Below the pieces are notes generated by a model that was given only the letters and a program-made list of their open reading frames with translations, ran no database searches and was not told where the DNA came from. Below, piece after piece: positions 19,397 through 21,687 of a DNA stretch of 21,687 nucleotides (the stretch's first letter is position 1; every line of letters begins with the position of its first letter). This stretch comes from a virus. Made by a program: the position numbers and the translations under genes. The DNA lies in IMG/VR virus record IMGVR_UViG_3300025889_001089, positions 1 through 21,687 of that record. The stretch is one strand, 5' to 3'.

Positions 19397-20740
19397 CTAT
19401 ACCGCATACCGAACGATTACAATGCCGGAGCCGCCTGTGCCGCCAACAGTAGATGCGGCATAACCTTTACCGTTACCACCACCGCCACCACCTGTGTTAG
19501 CAGTACCAGCAGTTGCATTTCCAGTTGAACCACCATTACCACCGCCACCAGAACCGCCAGTTCCTATGGTTGTCACATCTGTTCCACCTGAAGCGCCGCC
19601 ACCACCACCATAAGTAGTAGATGTGCCAGAAATTGAGGTAGTAATACCATTACCACCATTACCGGCGGTTACATCTGCGCCGTTTTGTCCAGCCGCGCCA
19701 GCACCGCCACCGCCACCCGAAGCAGACCGCGTATTAGAACCGCCTTGTTCATAACCTTTACCGCCAGCATAACCTTGATTGGTTGTTCCTGCGGGATTAG
19801 TAGTTGAATTAAATGCACTACCACCACCCGAGCCACCTGTTAATCCGGCGGATAATCCAGCGCCAAATACACCAGCACCGCCACCGCCTGTGGAAGTAAT
19901 TGTAGAAAAGACTGAATTGTTACCACTTGAACCGCGCTGTGAATCACCGCTACCACCAGCACCACCTGCGCCGACAGTTACTGTGTAAGCCTGTGCAGTA
20001 AGTGATAAAGCAGACTCTAATGAACCACCGCCACCCGTTGCGCCAACGGTACAGCGAACACCGCCTGCACCACCACCAGCGCCATAAACTCCTGAACCTC
20101 CACCTCCACCTGCAACTACTAAGTAATCAGCAGTCAGCGCTTCTGTCGGAGTGAATGTGCCACTTGAATAGAATGTGTGATACCAATAAGTGCCATCGGT
20201 AACAATCGTATCTCCACCATAGGCTTTTGCTTGTGCCGACAACTGGGCATTTACGCCGTAGAGGTTGAAAGTTGAGCCGGAAGCAAAAGTAGTAGGACTA
20301 TTTGTTGTAGTAAAAGAAATACTTGTAATTGCTGAAGTACTACGCCATAAATTCACAAGAGCCGAGGTACCTAAACTTGCGTGATTTTCTCTGTTTAGAA
20401 CAGTTTTGTAAGTAGTTGAATTTGAATAATTCATAAAATGCAAAATAGTATTCCACGCTCCAGCAACAGTATTAGCCGAAGCAGCGGAGTCTGTGTATCC
20501 CGCAGTTGCATTTGAACTTTGAGTACTGCTTGCTGTAGTACCATTACCACGGACTGTAGTTCTTGAATAATTGCTGCCACTATCGCCATTTATATTGAAT
20601 ATAACATCTGGATTTCCTGTTGTCACAGAAGCATTTATTACCACAACCAAATCAGTATATGTCTGTGGGATGCCACTAAAGGTGACAGAGGATTGTGCGG
20701 AGTCAAGAGTAACGCTTGCTATTGGAGTGTAGGTACTCAT
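19397..20740 (-). CDS. Glycine-rich tail appendage protein, paralogue
   Basis: This 447-residue paralogue of the downstream gene has the same plan. The N-terminal beta domain contains VTFSGIPQTYTDLVVVINAS; the linker YWYHTFYSSGTFTPTEALTA leads to DYLVVAGGGGG; a glycine-rich segment follows, and the end is GGSGIVIVRYAV. The two proteins diverge most within the glycine-rich part. They are adjacent, co-oriented copies, which suggests duplication with diversification of the receptor-binding surface. The ATG overlaps the upstream stop as TAATG, with GGAG upstream. Confidence 0.8.
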   Translation of the reverse strand: MSTYTPIASVTLDSAQSSVTFSGIPQTYTDLVVVINASVTTGNPDVIFNINGDSGSNYSRTTVRGNGTTASSTQSSNATAGYTDSAASANTVAGAWNTILHFMNYSNSTTYKTVLNRENHASLGTSALVNLWRSTSAITSISFTTTNSPTTFASGSTFNLYGVNAQLSAQAKAYGGDTIVTDGTYWYHTFYSSGTFTPTEALTADYLVVAGGGGGSGVYGAGGGAGGVRCTVGATGGGGSLESALSLTAQAYTVTVGAGGAGGSGDSQRGSSGNNSVFSTITSTGGGGAGVFGAGLSAGLTGGSGGGSAFNSTTNPAGTTNQGYAGGKGYEQGGSNTRSASGGGGGAGAAGQNGADVTAGNGGNGITTSISGTSTTYGGGGGASGGTDVTTIGTGGSGGGGNGGSTGNATAGTANTGGGGGGNGKGYAASTVGGTGGSGIVIVRYAV

Positions 20741-21321
20741 TATGCGGCTCCTTTCACACCGTACAAGGCGAACTGGGAGTATTGGTTAATAGTTTGACCG
20801 CCACCAGAAGCCGTAATGGTTATACCTGTTACCGCAGAAGTGCTTGTCCATAAACCAGAGTTGAGTGCTACAACGCCTGAACCATTGTTATCATATCCGG
20901 CTAAACTGCGAACTGTTGTATTTTTATTAGTGTTTGTGTAATCTAAAATATCTATAATCGCAACACCAAAGATATTTGAACCAGCGCCGGCATCAGCCAC
21001 TCGTTGAAAATCCATAAATGTGTTTGTTGTGCCAGCGCTCGCAGAAGCGGCTGTGCCATTACCGCGAACATAATGCCAGGGATAAGTAGAACTTGTATCG
21101 CTATTTAATTGAATTGAAAAAGTGTCACCATTACCGCTATTACTTCTAGAAGTTCTTACTATCCCTCTTACCTGCAAATGCTCATAAGTGCTAGGAATAT
21201 TTGAGAAAGTAATGCTAGAAGCACCAGCAGCGCCAACGGTGACTACCTGCAATGGGAACATTGCGCCGGTGTCGGCGGCTATTGCTGGTCTAGATGAAGC
21301 GAGGATTCCAAGGATAGGCAT
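20740..21321 (-). CDS. Tail appendage protein with the shared N-terminal beta domain
   Basis: The 193 residues hold a single copy of the beta domain found at the start of the two glycine-rich proteins: SITFSNIPSTYEHLQVRGIV, then a HYVRGNGTAASAS segment and a final QFALYGVKGA. No glycine-rich tail follows. The opening MPILGILASSRPAIA is a recurrent start of phage tail proteins. It is probably a short structural relative that attaches to the same tail site. The start overlaps the upstream stop as TAATG. Confidence 0.78.
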   Translation of the reverse strand: MPILGILASSRPAIAADTGAMFPLQVVTVGAAGASSITFSNIPSTYEHLQVRGIVRTSRSNSGNGDTFSIQLNSDTSSTYPWHYVRGNGTAASASAGTTNTFMDFQRVADAGAGSNIFGVAIIDILDYTNTNKNTTVRSLAGYDNNGSGVVALNSGLWTSTSAVTGITITASGGGQTINQYSQFALYGVKGAA

Positions 21322-21687
21322 TATTCAATATCTCCTATCACCGTAAAGGTATTGCTTGCGGTACAGATAATCGAGGCTGCTGAATACTGCGCTCTTAAAA
21401 CTGGAGCGCTAGCAGTAGCACCAGTAGAAGTAATAGTAACTCCAGCACCTTGAGCAAAGGTAACTTGACCTGCTCCGATTTGCTGGACATTGATGATGTC
21501 ATTAGCGCTAAACACTGATGGAGGAACTGTGACTGTGATAGCAGCAGCATTGTTTGCTGTGACTATCTTGTCCTTATCACCGATAACCAAGGTGTAAGTT
21601 GTACCTGTCTGAGCATTGAACCCAGCAATAATCTCTCCATTAGGACCAGTAGGACCGGTAGGCCCAGTAGATCCAGTAGGACCGGTA
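21321..21687 (-). CDS. Collagen-like tail fibre protein, 5' end beyond the window
   Basis: The reading frame is open to the right edge. The first visible residues (from the edge inwards) are collagen-like Gly-X-Y triplets: TGPTGSTGPTGPTGPNGE. The C-terminal globular part begins IIAGFNAQTGTTYTLVIGDK and continues as a beta-rich domain ending FTVIGDIE. Such Gly-Pro-Thr repeats build trimeric fibre shafts in phage tails. A TTG at 21590 would start only the globular part, but the uninterrupted collagen frame shows the gene is longer. Confidence 0.85.
   Translation of the reverse strand, partial: TGPTGSTGPTGPTGPNGEIIAGFNAQTGTTYTLVIGDKDKIVTANNAAAITVTVPPSVFSANDIINVQQIGAGQVTFAQGAGVTITSTGATASAPVLRAQYSAASIICTASNTFTVIGDIE

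Overview
This window looks like part of a tailed bacteriophage genome from an actinobacterial host. A WhiB-type iron-sulphur regulator and a metallohydrolase of the actinobacterial TIGR04338 type point to the host phylum. The low GC content, and a small virion protein of a kind common in aquatic phages (17733-18080), suggest a freshwater host of the acI/Nanopelagicales kind; that is an inference. No terminase, capsid, portal, polymerase or integrase lies in the window.

Layout. (1) 1-332 is non-coding and rich in repeats, including a degenerate 10-bp-period array at about 201-350. (2) 333-12219 is a long leftward block of tightly overlapping early genes. From its promoter end it holds small zinc-finger and membrane proteins, an HTH protein, a secreted lytic-transglycosylase-like protein, a Cas4/RecB-type exonuclease with a probable annealing protein, dCMP deaminase, an all-alpha NTP pyrophosphatase, a metallohydrolase, a five-gene cluster that looks like a DNA-base modification pathway, a coiled-coil protein, an HNH nuclease, a PD-(D/E)XK nuclease, WhiB, SSB, a winged-helix protein, a zinc-ribbon protein and a second HNH nuclease. 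(3) 12240-12592 is a divergent control region with a LexA/SOS-like palindrome and two copies of a GTCC-N6-GGAC operator-like element. (4) 12593-14064 is a short rightward operon (small protein, DUF932 protein, membrane protein). Its first intergenic space folds as a textbook type II hammerhead ribozyme. It ends at a bidirectional terminator. (5) 14112-21687 is a leftward late block: collagen-like and glycine-rich tail appendage proteins, small virion proteins, holin-like membrane proteins, an M15-type endolysin, a metallophosphoesterase, a DUF6378 protein and a proteasome-beta/HslV-like Ntn hydrolase.

How the parts may work together. dCMP deaminase and the NTP pyrophosphatase shape the pyrimidine pool. 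A thymidylate-synthase homologue with Asp where thymidylate synthases have Asn probably makes a 5-hydroxymethyl pyrimidine nucleotide, and the nucleotide kinase activates it. An amino-acid:DNA-transferase-like protein, an SGNH-like protein and a fold-type-II PLP enzyme could then elaborate the base, giving a hypermodified genome.

Four genes begin with a shared leader, AACCGCCAGGAG or a one-base variant, which resembles the start-associated sequences of mycobacteriophages. Five small genes missed by length-limited ORF calling were recovered by hand (3405-3539, 11510-11656, 11653-11781 with a corrected start, 11783-11914, 17390-17512). All family assignments come from reading motifs; no database search was possible.
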